DNA of 56,662 bases from Streptococcus sp. A12 (lineage in GTDB: Bacteria > Bacillota > Bacilli > Lactobacillales > Streptococcaceae), in contig NZ_CAJPOU010000004.1 of the NCBI RefSeq assembly GCF_905372335.1, forward strand, positions 1 to 56,662, given 5' to 3'. Below the pieces are notes generated by a model. That model did no database searches, was not told the origin of the DNA, and saw nothing but the letters and a program-made list of their open reading frames with translations. The position numbers were made by a program, and so were the translations under genes. Shown piece after piece: positions 1 to 8,301 of the stretch (within the stretch, counting starts at the first letter, position 1; every line of letters starts with the position of its first letter).

Positions 1-2662
1 TGGAATTGCGATTCAATAGTTCGCCCCCAGTGTTAGTCTCTTGATAATTATCAAGGGACTTTTCTTTTTCTTCTGGGACTTCAATTATCTTAATGGGGTG
101 AGTATCAAGACGTGATATTAAGTTATCCAATAATTCTCGATTTAAAATCACTTCTCCCTCTTGTTCTTCCAGATAGTGGAACAATGTGTTTGGTGTTGTC
201 ACAAAACCATGGGTAAAGTCTCTTGTTCCTGATTCAATCAATGGATACTCCAGCATTCGCTCAACCGATTGTGATAGATTATCAAGGGTTCTTTTACCAA
301 AATAGGCACCAAAACTGTCACTTGAAAGGCTTTCTATCTGCTTGTTGGTACTGTAGGCTGCTATTGCAAGTTCACCAATAAATCGGGTTGAAATATCTAC
401 TCCCAAAGTTCTCTGATGAGGTTTCAATGCTTGATACAAGGAATCTTGCTCAGGAGTCCCTTTTTTCTTGTATAAATCAATCGTTTGATCATCAATAGAG
501 GTCAAAAGTGAATGAATGGGAGACAACACTTCCATTTTTTTATCGCTGAGATATTTTGTAGGATGGCTATTTCCTAACTTTGCAAAGACATCATACAGAT
601 AGAAATCTGGTGCAAATTCGATTGATAATTCTCCAGATTGAATCCGATTATTTAAACTCTTTGTTAATGCTTCATTTTCCCGTTTTACCTCTTCATAGCT
701 CATCAATCTTCCAGCATTCTCCTCTGTAGTGGTAATAGATTCTTGATTATCTGGAGTTTGTTTTTCTTCAACCATCTTATCTATACCAGTTGGATCAATG
801 ACGACTGTTTTTTTATTTTCTATCGAAAACGTGAGATTGTCCCAATTTTTTTCTAACCACCCTGCTTCGCCTTGATTTTTTTCAATAGGCTCTGGTTGTG
901 GTGAGATTGATTTTTCCTGATTCGAGGGCGTTAATCCTACATTTTCTTGCCTTTGTTTGGCAAGCAATTCATCCACCTTCAGTCTTTCCTCATCTGTTTT
1001 CGGATGATACTTGGTTTGTGAAGATAATTGAAACTCTCCTTCTTCAGTCAACTCCAGGGCAACTCTTCGTAATCCTTTTACAAAATACGTATTTGGTTGT
1101 TTTTGCCACTGGTTCACTTGCCCCTCATCAATTAAGGATTGAGTTGCTGGTTTAATCCTCGTTTTACCCATTTGTTCAGATATGGCCTCAAGTCTAGTCA
1201 ACTCTTCTTGATAGCGTTTGAGAGTAGCTTTGGTAAAGAACGACTCCCCACGTTTAGCTTTTTCTAACTCTTCACGGATTCTAGGTATATTTTGAACACT
1301 CATCTCCAGACCACTTCCCTGACGATTCAACCCCATTTCTTTCAAATGTTGTTGATGCTCCAGGCGCTCTACTCGCTCTTCCTGTTGCCTAATCTCATCC
1401 ATCTTTGAGAAGACTTGACCTTCTATTTGTTCTTGCTTACGCATAAAGCTAGCACCGCCTCGCTTATCATTTATGGGTTGCCCATTTGTTAGCGCTTGGT
1501 GGGAATACGCTCTTGAAATAGCCTCATCTTGTTCACCTTTAAGTCGTTCCAATTTTCGACGTGCCTGGGCAAGACGACTGTTATCAGATTTTTCTTCCTG
1601 TTGATTCTTTAGAGCATCATTCCAGTCCGTTTTATCTTGCCCTGGTCTTAGTTCTGGTAGATCTGAATTGATAACAGCTCCTTTTGCTTCCAATTCTTGA
1701 ATGAATGTTCTACCTGCTTTATCATTATCTAAAGCTAGGGTGATTAAATCCGCATTTCTCCCATCTTCAAAAAAGTGATGATCAATAGCCACTTGAAGTC
1801 CGTCTGCCATTTGTTCAGGTGTCCATCTTAGTGGTTTTCCTGAAATTTCAGCTTGAATTTGAGATAGATGACGGCCAATAGTAGATTCTTTCAAACCATC
1901 CATAGAAACTAATCTAACGTCCTGAAGACTATCCTTGTGCAATTCATAGTAGGACATTAAATCAATTGGACTCTCAGTAAAAATCAATCGTTTTGGACTG
2001 CCAATATCAACATGAATACCAGTCATAGGATCGGAGTTTTTCATAATCACTTTAGCATATCCATGTTTTGGCCACTTCTCCCAATTCTCCTGGATTCCCT
2101 GTAAAGAGGCTCCAACAACTTCACCTGAAGAAGAAAGGGACTTGAATACAATAACTGGCTCAATCGCATTTGTTGAATTTCCGCCATTATCCTCCGCAAA
2201 GTAGTCAAGTTTGGCATTAGCCTGGGCTAAAACACCCTGTTCCAAAAAATAATCAATCGTTTCATCGGATAACCCACGTTGATTTCGTAAGTAGTCTCGT
2301 CCAGCTGATAATGGTTGCTCGTATTTCTCAAGATAGTATTTAAAATCTTCTTGAGGCCTTTCAACCAGTTGAAACTCTTTAAAATTTCCATCATTTAAAA
2401 AATCTACCGATTGGTTAAAATCTACTTCCTTTATTGTCTCAACCAAAGAAATCGCATCACCACCTGTATTTCTAGAAAACCATTTCCATAAATTTTTATC
2501 AGGTGAAATAACTAGGCTATCATGTTCTTTCCATCGATAGTCTCGTCCAGATCGAACCAGCTCCATCTGAAGCTCGTTTGCAACATCCAAAATATCTCTA
2601 GAACGTGCAAATTCAACACGTTCTCTACGACTTTTCCCACGTCTTGATTCTTGTTCTGTCAT
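1..2662 (-). CDS. TOPRIM/DUF3991-type primase-like protein of conjugative element (C-terminus beyond window)
   Basis: An open minus-strand frame starts at the ATG at 2662, 8 bases after an AAGGAG ribosome site, and runs without a stop off the left edge, so at least 887 residues. The first ~90 residues resemble the zinc-finger-less N-terminal part of mobile-element primases (WKWFSRNTGGDAISLVE). A TOPRIM-like core follows at about residues 220-330, with FTESPIDLMSYYE and LALDNDKAGR as the acidic motifs. The remainder is charged and helical. Proteins of this type are encoded on many Gram-positive ICEs and plasmids beside the relaxase and are thought to act on transferred DNA; the exact role here is inferred. 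It follows the 86-aa gene by 11 bases, so the two are probably co-transcribed. Confidence 0.75.
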   Translation of the reverse strand, partial: MTEQESRRGKSRRERVEFARSRDILDVANELQMELVRSGRDYRWKEHDSLVISPDKNLWKWFSRNTGGDAISLVETIKEVDFNQSVDFLNDGNFKEFQLVERPQEDFKYYLEKYEQPLSAGRDYLRNQRGLSDETIDYFLEQGVLAQANAKLDYFAEDNGGNSTNAIEPVIVFKSLSSSGEVVGASLQGIQENWEKWPKHGYAKVIMKNSDPMTGIHVDIGSPKRLIFTESPIDLMSYYELHKDSLQDVRLVSMDGLKESTIGRHLSQIQAEISGKPLRWTPEQMADGLQVAIDHHFFEDGRNADLITLALDNDKAGRTFIQELEAKGAVINSDLPELRPGQDKTDWNDALKNQQEEKSDNSRLAQARRKLERLKGEQDEAISRAYSHQALTNGQPINDKRGGASFMRKQEQIEGQVFSKMDEIRQQEERVERLEHQQHLKEMGLNRQGSGLEMSVQNIPRIREELEKAKRGESFFTKATLKRYQEELTRLEAISEQMGKTRIKPATQSLIDEGQVNQWQKQPNTYFVKGLRRVALELTEEGEFQLSSQTKYHPKTDEERLKVDELLAKQRQENVGLTPSNQEKSISPQPEPIEKNQGEAGWLEKNWDNLTFSIENKKTVVIDPTGIDKMVEEKQTPDNQESITTTEENAGRLMSYEEVKRENEALTKSLNNRIQSGELSIEFAPDFYLYDVFAKLGNSHPTKYLSDKKMEVLSPIHSLLTSIDDQTIDLYKKKGTPEQDSLYQALKPHQRTLGVDISTRFIGELAIAAYSTNKQIESLSSDSFGAYFGKRTLDNLSQSVERMLEYPLIESGTRDFTHGFVTTPNTLFHYLEEQEGEVILNRELLDNLISRLDTHPIKIIEVPEEKEKSLDNYQETNTGGELLNRNS

Positions 2663-2673
2663 ATAAAATCTCC

Positions 2674-2934
2674 TTAAAATCCTTCATACTGTGGTTTGTA
2701 CGGCTCTTTCTCTGCTTGTAGAAACGTTTCTGGATCTAAGTGAACCAATTCCCCTACTGAAAAAGATTCAAATAGCTCAGGATTTTCCTTAAAGTCTAGA
2801 ACCATTTCTAAATCAGAATTTCTTCCTTGACCTTCAAAATGCACTTGTTTGTTATCGGCATTCATTGCCGTAATTAACCATTCAGCTGAAAAGTCAAAGG
2901 CTTCAACTGCTACATCTGGAAATACTAGCTCCAT
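2674..2934 (-). CDS. Small acidic protein of the mobile element, unknown function
   Basis: 86 residues, acidic, no membrane segment and no recognised motif. It begins at the ATG at 2934, close behind a GGAG-type ribosome site, and ends 11 bases before the TOPRIM gene, so it is probably the first gene of that transcription unit. Its upstream region carries a sequence box also found upstream of the 95-aa gene at 8.3 kb. One copy of the over-represented palindrome TTCAGCTGAA lies inside the gene at 2881-2890, where it encodes Ser-Ala-Glu. Function unknown. Confidence 0.6.
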   Translation of the reverse strand: MELVFPDVAVEAFDFSAEWLITAMNADNKQVHFEGQGRNSDLEMVLDFKENPELFESFSVGELVHLDPETFLQAEKEPYKPQYEGF

Positions 2935-2952
2935 TTTTCTTCTCCTATCTCT

Positions 2953-3004
2953 TTTATCCTTCTATTCTATGTAATAATCGAAAAATCACAGTTAAAGGGA
3001 CAAT
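2953..3004 (-). promoter_or_regulatory. Candidate promoter/operator box shared with 8302-8349
   Basis: Upstream of the 86-aa gene, read on the plus strand, are AATCGAAAAATC (2976-2987) and TTAAAGGGACAAT (2992-3004). Closely similar words occur in the same order at 8314-8324 and 8339-8349 upstream of the 95-aa gene. On the coding strand this gives TTGTCCCTTTAA followed by GATT-TTCGATT. The spacing differs by 7 bases between copies, which fits a protein-binding site better than a plain sigma-A promoter. Confidence 0.4.
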
Positions 3005-3020
3005 ATAATTCCATTTTCAA

Positions 3021-3048
3021 CAAAAAAGTCATTGCTTTTACAATGACT
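3021..3048 (-). terminator. Rho-independent terminator after relaxase gene
   Basis: On the minus strand an 8-bp perfect stem AGTCATTG/CAATGACT (3041-3048 with 3027-3034) with a 6-base loop is followed by a run of six T. It lies just past the relaxase stop codon (3050) and should end the relaxosome operon. Confidence 0.8.
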
Positions 3049-3049
3049 C

Positions 3050-5419
3050 TTATATACTTTGTCCTTTTTCCTCAAGTTCTTGCCTCTCATCACTTCTCTC
3101 ACGTTCCATAAGGGCTTTTTTATTTGCACGTTGGGCCCTTTGAAGAGAATTGGTCAAATTTCTCATAAAATCTGTATTGATGATTGCTTTGCCTTGGGAT
3201 TGTTGGACGTTTTTTCTTTGCAAGTTCTTCCTTTCTTGCATTTTATGTGAAACAGCTTGAGCTAACTGACTTTTCTGATTGCTTTCTTCCTCTGGCAATA
3301 TTTTTTGATAGAGTGATTTGAGTTCAGAAAATTCTTTCGCATTCTCCCGTTTTAATTTTTGAATAGTCGTTTGATCAGTCGTTTGTGAAATTTCCTTGTT
3401 TCGACTGTAAATCTTATGTTTCAGCTGAAAAATTGAAATATGGGTCTGTAGCTCTTCTATATAGCTATCTTTCGTAACAGGATAGCCCTTTAGAATAGTC
3501 AGCACTCCTTCATCTTGAAGAGGTTGAACTGCCGCTAATTCTCCCTTCAGACGTTTAATAGGTGCTTGAATTGCTAATGAATCAGCCTTTTCTACTGAAA
3601 AAGAAACACTATCTTCAAATTGGTTAGCAAGAGATTGTTTTAAAGATTGGTCTGCTTCACCTAGTTTATAATTTGGAGTCAGTTGCAATTCAGTCAGCTT
3701 CAGTCTTTGTTGAATTTCTTTCTTTTTCAATTCAACAAATGACTTATCGGTTTCAAGTGGTTGAATTTGATCAAAAAGAGTTTTACGAACTAATAAACTA
3801 CTCTGTTTTTCCTCCAATAAACTCAATTTTAAAGCATAGCGAAATGTTCCTAACTCCTGGCGCTCTTTTAATGATCGATCACTTTTCTTTTTAGCTGCTT
3901 CTACAAGATCTTTCAAATCATCTGAAGAAAATAGCGACAAGTCTCTTAAAGTAAGTTGCTTCTCCAGTAAGTCTTCTTTCAGCTGAGTCACATCATAAAC
4001 TAATTCCGTAACATATTCAGGACGTCCCAAACCTGTTCCGTGTTTATCATAAGCAGCATAGACTGGTTTTGTGATTTCAAGAGGTTTTGCCCCATCTTTC
4101 AATTCATAACCCAGTTTTTTCCAAGCATCTAGTGTTTTGATAACACTTGCATTGGGATCCTGTTCTAAAATCATTTGTTGATTCTTTACTGAGAAATTGG
4201 CCAAATTTTTTTCCAGCCGAACATCAGCTATCTCAGGGGCATTCTCACGAAATAGGTGCAAGATTCTATTTGCTAATCGTTCTCTCAACTCCTTCTCTCG
4301 ATTCGCTATTAATTGCTGCAGATGATAGCCTGCAGCTTCCTGTTGTGTTTTCTCAAAACGACCATCAACTTTCCGAATCTTTTCGTAGGTTGATTTTTTT
4401 TCAGCTGAATAAGCTCCTCTATAGGTTTCTAGGAAGTCCTTCGTTTCTTTCAGAAATTCTTGATAGAGCTCTTTCCCATCATTTTCTAAATAGGAGTCCA
4501 GATAGCGGTCAAGGAAGAATTTACTGACTGCAAAATCTCTTGCATTTGATCCATAGCGCCATTTTTTATCCATAGGCAAATGATTATAAGCCTGCTCCAA
4601 AAAATTTTTTTCAGCTGAAGAACGCACCATCTGATCTCTAAATACAGAATTGATCAACTCACTTCTGATATTGGCCAAAATTTGTTCTCTTCTAACAATC
4701 ATTCCTCTAGTCTGTTCATTTAACAGGCCATGAAAAACATCACTTTTAAAACGCTCAATGGTTTTTTGGGAGAAGTTCCCTCTGTACTCCATTCGTCCAC
4801 GAGGTCGATAGAAAATTTTTTCTCTTGCAGACTCGACTTCTGATAAACCAAAATGCACATGAATATTATCCGTGTTCAAGTGAATGTTAGCCCACCAAAA
4901 TGATGAGTCGGATAATCCTTCTTTTTCAATCAACCTTGGCAATGCTTCACGTATGACCGACTTAATAGCTTGCTGATCGACTTTCCCAGTTTCCAGATCA
5001 TATAATCCCTCTTTGGCCAAAAAATCATTATCAAAAGAGATAACACCCTGCCATAGAAGAGAGCCATTTTGATAAGCCTGTTCTAACTTACTTTTCAATT
5101 CAGTTACTTTGCTACGCTGCAAGTAATTGGCCTCTTTTGTAAAAATCGCTGTCATCTCTTCACTTTGATTTTCAGTAGCATAAGAACGATTCATATAATC
5201 GATGTACTCCTGGAAATTAAGTTTTGTTTCTGGGACTTCAGCTTGGATTTTTTGTAGTTCATCTTCGGTTAGAGACTCGATATTTTGTCTGTGTGTTTCT
5301 AAATTTAATTCGTTATCAACCTCAACAGCTTCGTCTCTATTAGTGTAGTCTACAAAGCCACTATTTGCTTCAGTGTATTGCAGCATGAAAGTAATACTTG
5401 GACTAGAAGATACGTTCAT
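3050..5419 (-). CDS. MobP2-like relaxase (conjugative DNA nickase)
   Basis: 789 residues. The N-terminal ~250 residues form a MOB-P type relaxase domain. The metal-binding histidine triad is visible as H180, H187 and H189 within HLNTDNIHVHF, preceded by WW. A catalytic tyrosine is probably among the N-terminal tyrosines (for example Y25) but cannot be fixed by eye. The rest is long, charged and coiled-coil-like, as in other large relaxases. Relaxases nick one strand at oriT, stay bound to the 5' end and pilot it through the mating channel. The start ATG at 5419 follows an AGAGAGG ribosome site. It is the last gene of a relaxosome operon that begins next to the hairpin-rich region at 7.6-7.95 kb. 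Three full TTCAGCTGAA palindromes (3420, 4400, 4610) lie inside it. Confidence 0.85.
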   Translation of the reverse strand: MNVSSSPSITFMLQYTEANSGFVDYTNRDEAVEVDNELNLETHRQNIESLTEDELQKIQAEVPETKLNFQEYIDYMNRSYATENQSEEMTAIFTKEANYLQRSKVTELKSKLEQAYQNGSLLWQGVISFDNDFLAKEGLYDLETGKVDQQAIKSVIREALPRLIEKEGLSDSSFWWANIHLNTDNIHVHFGLSEVESAREKIFYRPRGRMEYRGNFSQKTIERFKSDVFHGLLNEQTRGMIVRREQILANIRSELINSVFRDQMVRSSAEKNFLEQAYNHLPMDKKWRYGSNARDFAVSKFFLDRYLDSYLENDGKELYQEFLKETKDFLETYRGAYSAEKKSTYEKIRKVDGRFEKTQQEAAGYHLQQLIANREKELRERLANRILHLFRENAPEIADVRLEKNLANFSVKNQQMILEQDPNASVIKTLDAWKKLGYELKDGAKPLEITKPVYAAYDKHGTGLGRPEYVTELVYDVTQLKEDLLEKQLTLRDLSLFSSDDLKDLVEAAKKKSDRSLKERQELGTFRYALKLSLLEEKQSSLLVRKTLFDQIQPLETDKSFVELKKKEIQQRLKLTELQLTPNYKLGEADQSLKQSLANQFEDSVSFSVEKADSLAIQAPIKRLKGELAAVQPLQDEGVLTILKGYPVTKDSYIEELQTHISIFQLKHKIYSRNKEISQTTDQTTIQKLKRENAKEFSELKSLYQKILPEEESNQKSQLAQAVSHKMQERKNLQRKNVQQSQGKAIINTDFMRNLTNSLQRAQRANKKALMERERSDERQELEEKGQSI

Positions 5420-5437
5420 TATTTTCCTCTCTTTGAA

Positions 5438-5648
5438 TTAAAATAATCCATTTTTCCTTAAAAGAGCGTAGTCTTTTAATAACGGTTGTAATTCTTCAGG
5501 TTCAACTTGAAAATCATTGATCCACCGTCCTGATTGAGAAATATGTAATTCTTTTTGCTCTTCAATAAATTGCATTGGAATCAATAAGATATTTGGATTT
5601 TCTAACTCCGAACCACTTTCTCGTTCTAAAAAGGCGACAATCTACCAT
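5438..5648 (-). pseudogene. Small relaxosome-operon gene, apparently frameshifted near its start
   Basis: The ATG at 5648 has a GAGG site 8 bases upstream and lies 10 bases after the preceding stop, as expected of a translated operon gene. Its own frame stops after 28 codons. A different frame, entered just after this ATG, is open for ~68 codons (VAFLERESGSELENPN ... LLRKNGLF) and ends at 5438, 18 bases before the relaxase start. The protein-like sequence and tight packing suggest a single-base indel within the first few codons (possibly at the TTTTT run). Whether this is a real mutation or a sequencing error cannot be told here. Confidence 0.5.
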
Positions 5649-5658
5649 TTACTGTACC

Positions 5659-6108
5659 TCAATGAGAATGTTTGATAGTTTGACCACGTGCAATATCTTC
5701 TTGAATGACATCATTAATTCTTGCCATTAATTCATGCTGTGTAGGATCCAGTCGTGAATAAATAGATTCCAAATCTTGAACATCAAAATCATCTTTCGTA
5801 ATAGCATGAAAGTTGGTTAGTGTTAAATAGAGAATTTGATCAAGTTGACGATGAATTGCCTTGTTGTCATTTCCAGAATCAAAGGCATCCCCCAAATTTT
5901 TTTCCAGCTGAGTCAGTCGCTCATAGAAATTTTTTCCTTCTCCTAATTCAATAAAGAGTTTATAAAAAACTTCAATCAAAGTGACAAGCGTTGCTGAATT
6001 ATTTCGATACTGTTTCTGCAAAGCAGACGATTCTTTCAAGTAGGATTTTATTTCCTTAAATTTTTCATGTGTTTTTTCGCTAAAATATAAGCTAAGTCTT
6101 GGATTCAT
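5659..6108 (-). CDS. Hypothetical 149-aa protein of the relaxosome operon
   Basis: 149 residues, largely helical, with no membrane segment and no motif I recognise. The N-terminus (MNPRLSLYFSEKTHEKF) reads like the strand-then-helix start of a ribbon-helix-helix or MobC-like accessory protein, but this is only a resemblance. It lies between the nuclease gene (10-base gap) and the frameshifted small gene, upstream of the relaxase, so a role in oriT processing is a reasonable guess from position. Start ATG at 6108 follows GAGGG. Confidence 0.6.
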   Translation of the reverse strand: MNPRLSLYFSEKTHEKFKEIKSYLKESSALQKQYRNNSATLVTLIEVFYKLFIELGEGKNFYERLTQLEKNLGDAFDSGNDNKAIHRQLDQILYLTLTNFHAITKDDFDVQDLESIYSRLDPTQHELMARINDVIQEDIARGQTIKHSH

Positions 6109-6118
6109 TTTTCCCTCC

Positions 6119-6913
6119 TCAATTTTTCTGAGATGATCCTGTCAAATAATTGATTTTGTATCCTGGTTGAATATTAAAGATATATACATCAAATGAGATC
6201 TCATCATCTTCAATACTCTGCGCTTCCATACGAACTCCTCTAGCAACCAATTCCACATTTCTAAATATAGGAGTTACTCGATAGCGGACATGGTGGTTCG
6301 TATTTTTTATGTAGTTAGCAATTTTATTTTCATAGTAAACCATTGATGATTGTTCATCTTCAAAATTTGCATTTAAAGCACGTGTACCTGTAAATAAATT
6401 TTTAGCATTCGCATTCTCTCCACTTAATTGAAAACCGATTAAGTGAGAACGATTGTATAAATAATCTTCTTTCCCGTTGAAAATTATTTTTTTATTTTTC
6501 CATCCTGTGGGTGTGATAGACGAAATAGATTCTCTATCTTCAGTTGGCATCAAATCTTTTCCCAACATCGCTTCAGCAATTCCTACACGATTTAAAAAAT
6601 CTAGATCAGAATATTTTTCCCAGCTGCCATTTTCTAAACTCAATTCGCTTTTTGTAAATTGTGATTTTTCATTGACAACAATCACTTGATTTTTTCCATC
6701 ATACTCCTTCGATTTCAAATCATCATTTTTTAGATTAGAATTCAAATTTGAGTTGGGATTTTTTTCTTCAGCTGAATCGGCTATGTTCAATTGATTCGGA
6801 ATATCATTTTGTGTCAAGCCAGATTTGATAGCATTAAAATTGTTAGGTTGTACGATAAAGATTGCAAGAAAAATGAGAATGATAAACAGAGACTTATTCT
6901 TCTTCATTTTCAA
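6119..6913 (-). CDS. Membrane-anchored DNA/RNA non-specific endonuclease (EndA/NucA-like)
   Basis: 264 residues. Residues 8-22 form a hydrophobic signal anchor (SLFIILIFLAIFIV), then a low-complexity linker to ~75, then a nuclease domain. The active-site region reads NRSHLIGF (154-161), matching the DRGH-type motif of the beta-beta-alpha-metal nucleases with H157 as general base; the following NLFTGTRALN (172-181) is the usual metal-site stretch. The enzyme should act outside the membrane on nucleic acid. Its ATG overlaps the stop of the upstream ribbon-helix-helix-like gene by four bases (ATGA), so it is translationally coupled inside the relaxosome operon. One TTCAGCTGAA palindrome lies at 6767-6776. 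Confidence 0.8.
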   Translation of the reverse strand: MKMKKNKSLFIILIFLAIFIVQPNNFNAIKSGLTQNDIPNQLNIADSAEEKNPNSNLNSNLKNDDLKSKEYDGKNQVIVVNEKSQFTKSELSLENGSWEKYSDLDFLNRVGIAEAMLGKDLMPTEDRESISSITPTGWKNKKIIFNGKEDYLYNRSHLIGFQLSGENANAKNLFTGTRALNANFEDEQSSMVYYENKIANYIKNTNHHVRYRVTPIFRNVELVARGVRMEAQSIEDDEISFDVYIFNIQPGYKINYLTGSSQKN

Positions 6914-7257
6914 ACACCACCTGACCGTCGTTCAGCTTCAAGTGCAGATACATCATCCATAAAATGTAACCAATTTGTAGTTAGATCATTTACAATATCT
7001 TGTTTAACATTTAAAGCTGAAAGAGTAATTTCATTCTTCAACATCAATTTTAAAATCTGACTTTGTTGTTCTTTGATACCAGATAATGTTTCCGCAAATT
7101 GGTTATTGTACAAATTCAATCCGTCATTCATTACGATATTTTGAACTTGCGATAACATAAACTCATTGAAACTTGGATAGTTATATTTTTTTGAAATAGC
7201 CTGAAGTTGTTCAAACATATCGTCGGGAACATTTCGAATTAAAAAATTTTTAGTCAT
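6910..7257 (-). CDS. Ribbon-helix-helix-like relaxosome protein B
   Basis: 115 residues from the ATG at 7257, chosen over an upstream start at 7278 because it has AGGTGG ahead of it and the usual start-stop overlap. The first ~45 residues (FLIRNVPDDMFEQLQAISKK, then SFNEFMLSQV) have the strand plus two-helix pattern of ribbon-helix-helix DNA-binding proteins; the rest is helical. It overlaps the upstream similar protein by 8 bases and the nuclease gene by 4. Likely an oriT-binding accessory factor, from position and fold pattern only. Confidence 0.6.
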   Translation of the reverse strand: MTKNFLIRNVPDDMFEQLQAISKKYNYPSFNEFMLSQVQNIVMNDGLNLYNNQFAETLSGIKEQQSQILKLMLKNEITLSALNVKQDIVNDLTTNWLHFMDDVSALEAERRSGGV

Positions 7258-7588
7258 CACTTTCCACCTCTCCTTCATACTCTAACCAACGTGAAATATG
7301 ATCAGCATAACAATCCATTTTTTCTCCAAATTCAGATAGTATCCTGGTCTGTTTTTTCATTTGTTCCAGAACATGGTCCGAAGCTAATTTCATATTTTCC
7401 AAATGAGCAACATACAAGTCTTGAGCACGATTAAATTTTCCAAACTCAATTTTTTCACGACAGATTGAAAGCAAAAAATCGTTAAATGAGTTGGCTTTAT
7501 TTTTTTTCGCAAGAGATTTTAGATAATTAATTTCATCATCAGTAAGGCCTCTAATCTCAATTCGATTTTGTTTTATATTTGCCATCAT
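7250..7588 (-). CDS. Ribbon-helix-helix-like relaxosome protein A
   Basis: 112 residues. N-terminal NRIEIRGLTDDEINYLKSLA followed by SFNDFLLSICREKI has the same pattern as its downstream neighbour (strand, helix, SFN-F helix), so the two look like diverged tandem paralogues. The C-terminal half is a helical segment ending in acidic residues. It is the first gene of the relaxosome operon and lies directly beside the inverted-repeat region proposed as oriT, the usual place for a MobC-type accessory protein. Start at the ATG ATG pair (7588/7585) behind a weak AAAGGAAA site. Confidence 0.6.
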   Translation of the reverse strand: MMANIKQNRIEIRGLTDDEINYLKSLAKKNKANSFNDFLLSICREKIEFGKFNRAQDLYVAHLENMKLASDHVLEQMKKQTRILSEFGEKMDCYADHISRWLEYEGEVESDD

Positions 7589-7599
7589 TTTAAATTTTC

Positions 7600-7955
7600 C
7601 TTTCTAAAAAATAGCGCCCTTCTTTTTTCTTTTGTCGAAGCAAAAGCAAAAAGAAGCAAAAAAGAAAACTTCAACCTCGCAACATCACGAACCGATACGG
7701 TTCTATTTTTGCGGTTTTTCAACACACTGACACACACAGAGGGACTAGGGTCCTTTTTAGGTGTGTTGTGGTAGAAAAGAGCATAAGGGAAACTGATATC
7801 ACGTGCCGTGATATGTTGATAGTATCAACGTTTCCGGTACCGGTAATTTTCTCGGTTTCACCTACTTACACACACATGCCATACTTACCTTTACACACTT
7901 TATAGGTGTTATACTTACACTGTTTTTATTCTTTACATACTTTTACATACACCAT
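7600..7955. other. Candidate origin of transfer (oriT): inverted-repeat and direct-repeat array
   Basis: No gene lies between 7589 and 7989. The stretch holds: arms 7619-7634/7641-7656 (16 bp, one mismatch); GAACCG/CGGTTC at 7689-7703; CAACACAC/GTGTGTTG arms at 7720-7727 and 7761-7768 enclosing GGAC/GTCC (7742-7753); ATATCACG/CGTGATAT at 7796-7814; GTTGAT/ATCAAC at 7815-7829; and the palindrome CCGGTACCGG at 7834-7843. Then come direct repeats: TACTTAC at 7863, 7882 and 7912, and TTTACATAC at 7932 and 7942. This layout, next to relaxosome genes, is what oriT regions look like. A nic site was not identified. Confidence 0.6.
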
Positions 7956-7989
7956 TTTTGACTTTATTTAGAAGTTCAAAACTCAAAAA

Positions 7990-8277
7990 TTAAGACTGAT
8001 TTTCAGCTGGAAAGTTTCCTTCTTCACGATTTTTCTTAGCTGCTAAACGTTGTTCTTTTTCATCTTCTTTGATGAGGTTTAATTCCATTTTTAACTCTTC
8101 AAGAATTGATTCATACGACTGATTTTTATTTTTCTTCAATTGAATTTGAACATAGATTTTACCAATTTGTTTTTGAAGATTCTCTTCTGCTTCTTTACGT
8201 TCCTTTTCCAAAAGGGCAACTCTTTTCTTTGCCTCTTCCAGTTGATTATCAATTTTTGTTAAATCATTTTTAGCCAT
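7990..8277 (-). CDS. Small coiled-coil protein of the mobile element
   Basis: 95 residues, very rich in Lys, Glu and Gln with heptad-like leucines over most of its length (for example DNQLEEAKKRVALLEKERKE). No membrane segment. It lies on the far side of the candidate oriT from the relaxosome operon and reads toward it. Small coiled-coil proteins in this position are common on Gram-positive conjugative elements, but the function is not known. Start ATG at 8277 follows an AAGGAG site. An imperfect copy of the palindrome (TTCAGCTGGA) lies near its 3' end. Confidence 0.6.
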   Translation of the reverse strand: MAKNDLTKIDNQLEEAKKRVALLEKERKEAEENLQKQIGKIYVQIQLKKNKNQSYESILEELKMELNLIKEDEKEQRLAAKKNREEGNFPAENQS

Positions 8278-8301
8278 GATTACTTCTCCTTTTTATTTAA
8301 T

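Noticed and set aside
898..1155. Plus-strand open frame opposite the TOPRIM gene
   Set aside because: Lies fully within a long, well-supported minus-strand gene; no ribosome site and no protein-like motif.
7568..7774. Plus-strand open frame of 68 codons over the candidate oriT
   Set aside because: Overlaps the start of the RHH-like gene and the inverted repeats; composition is repeat-driven and no ribosome site was seen.
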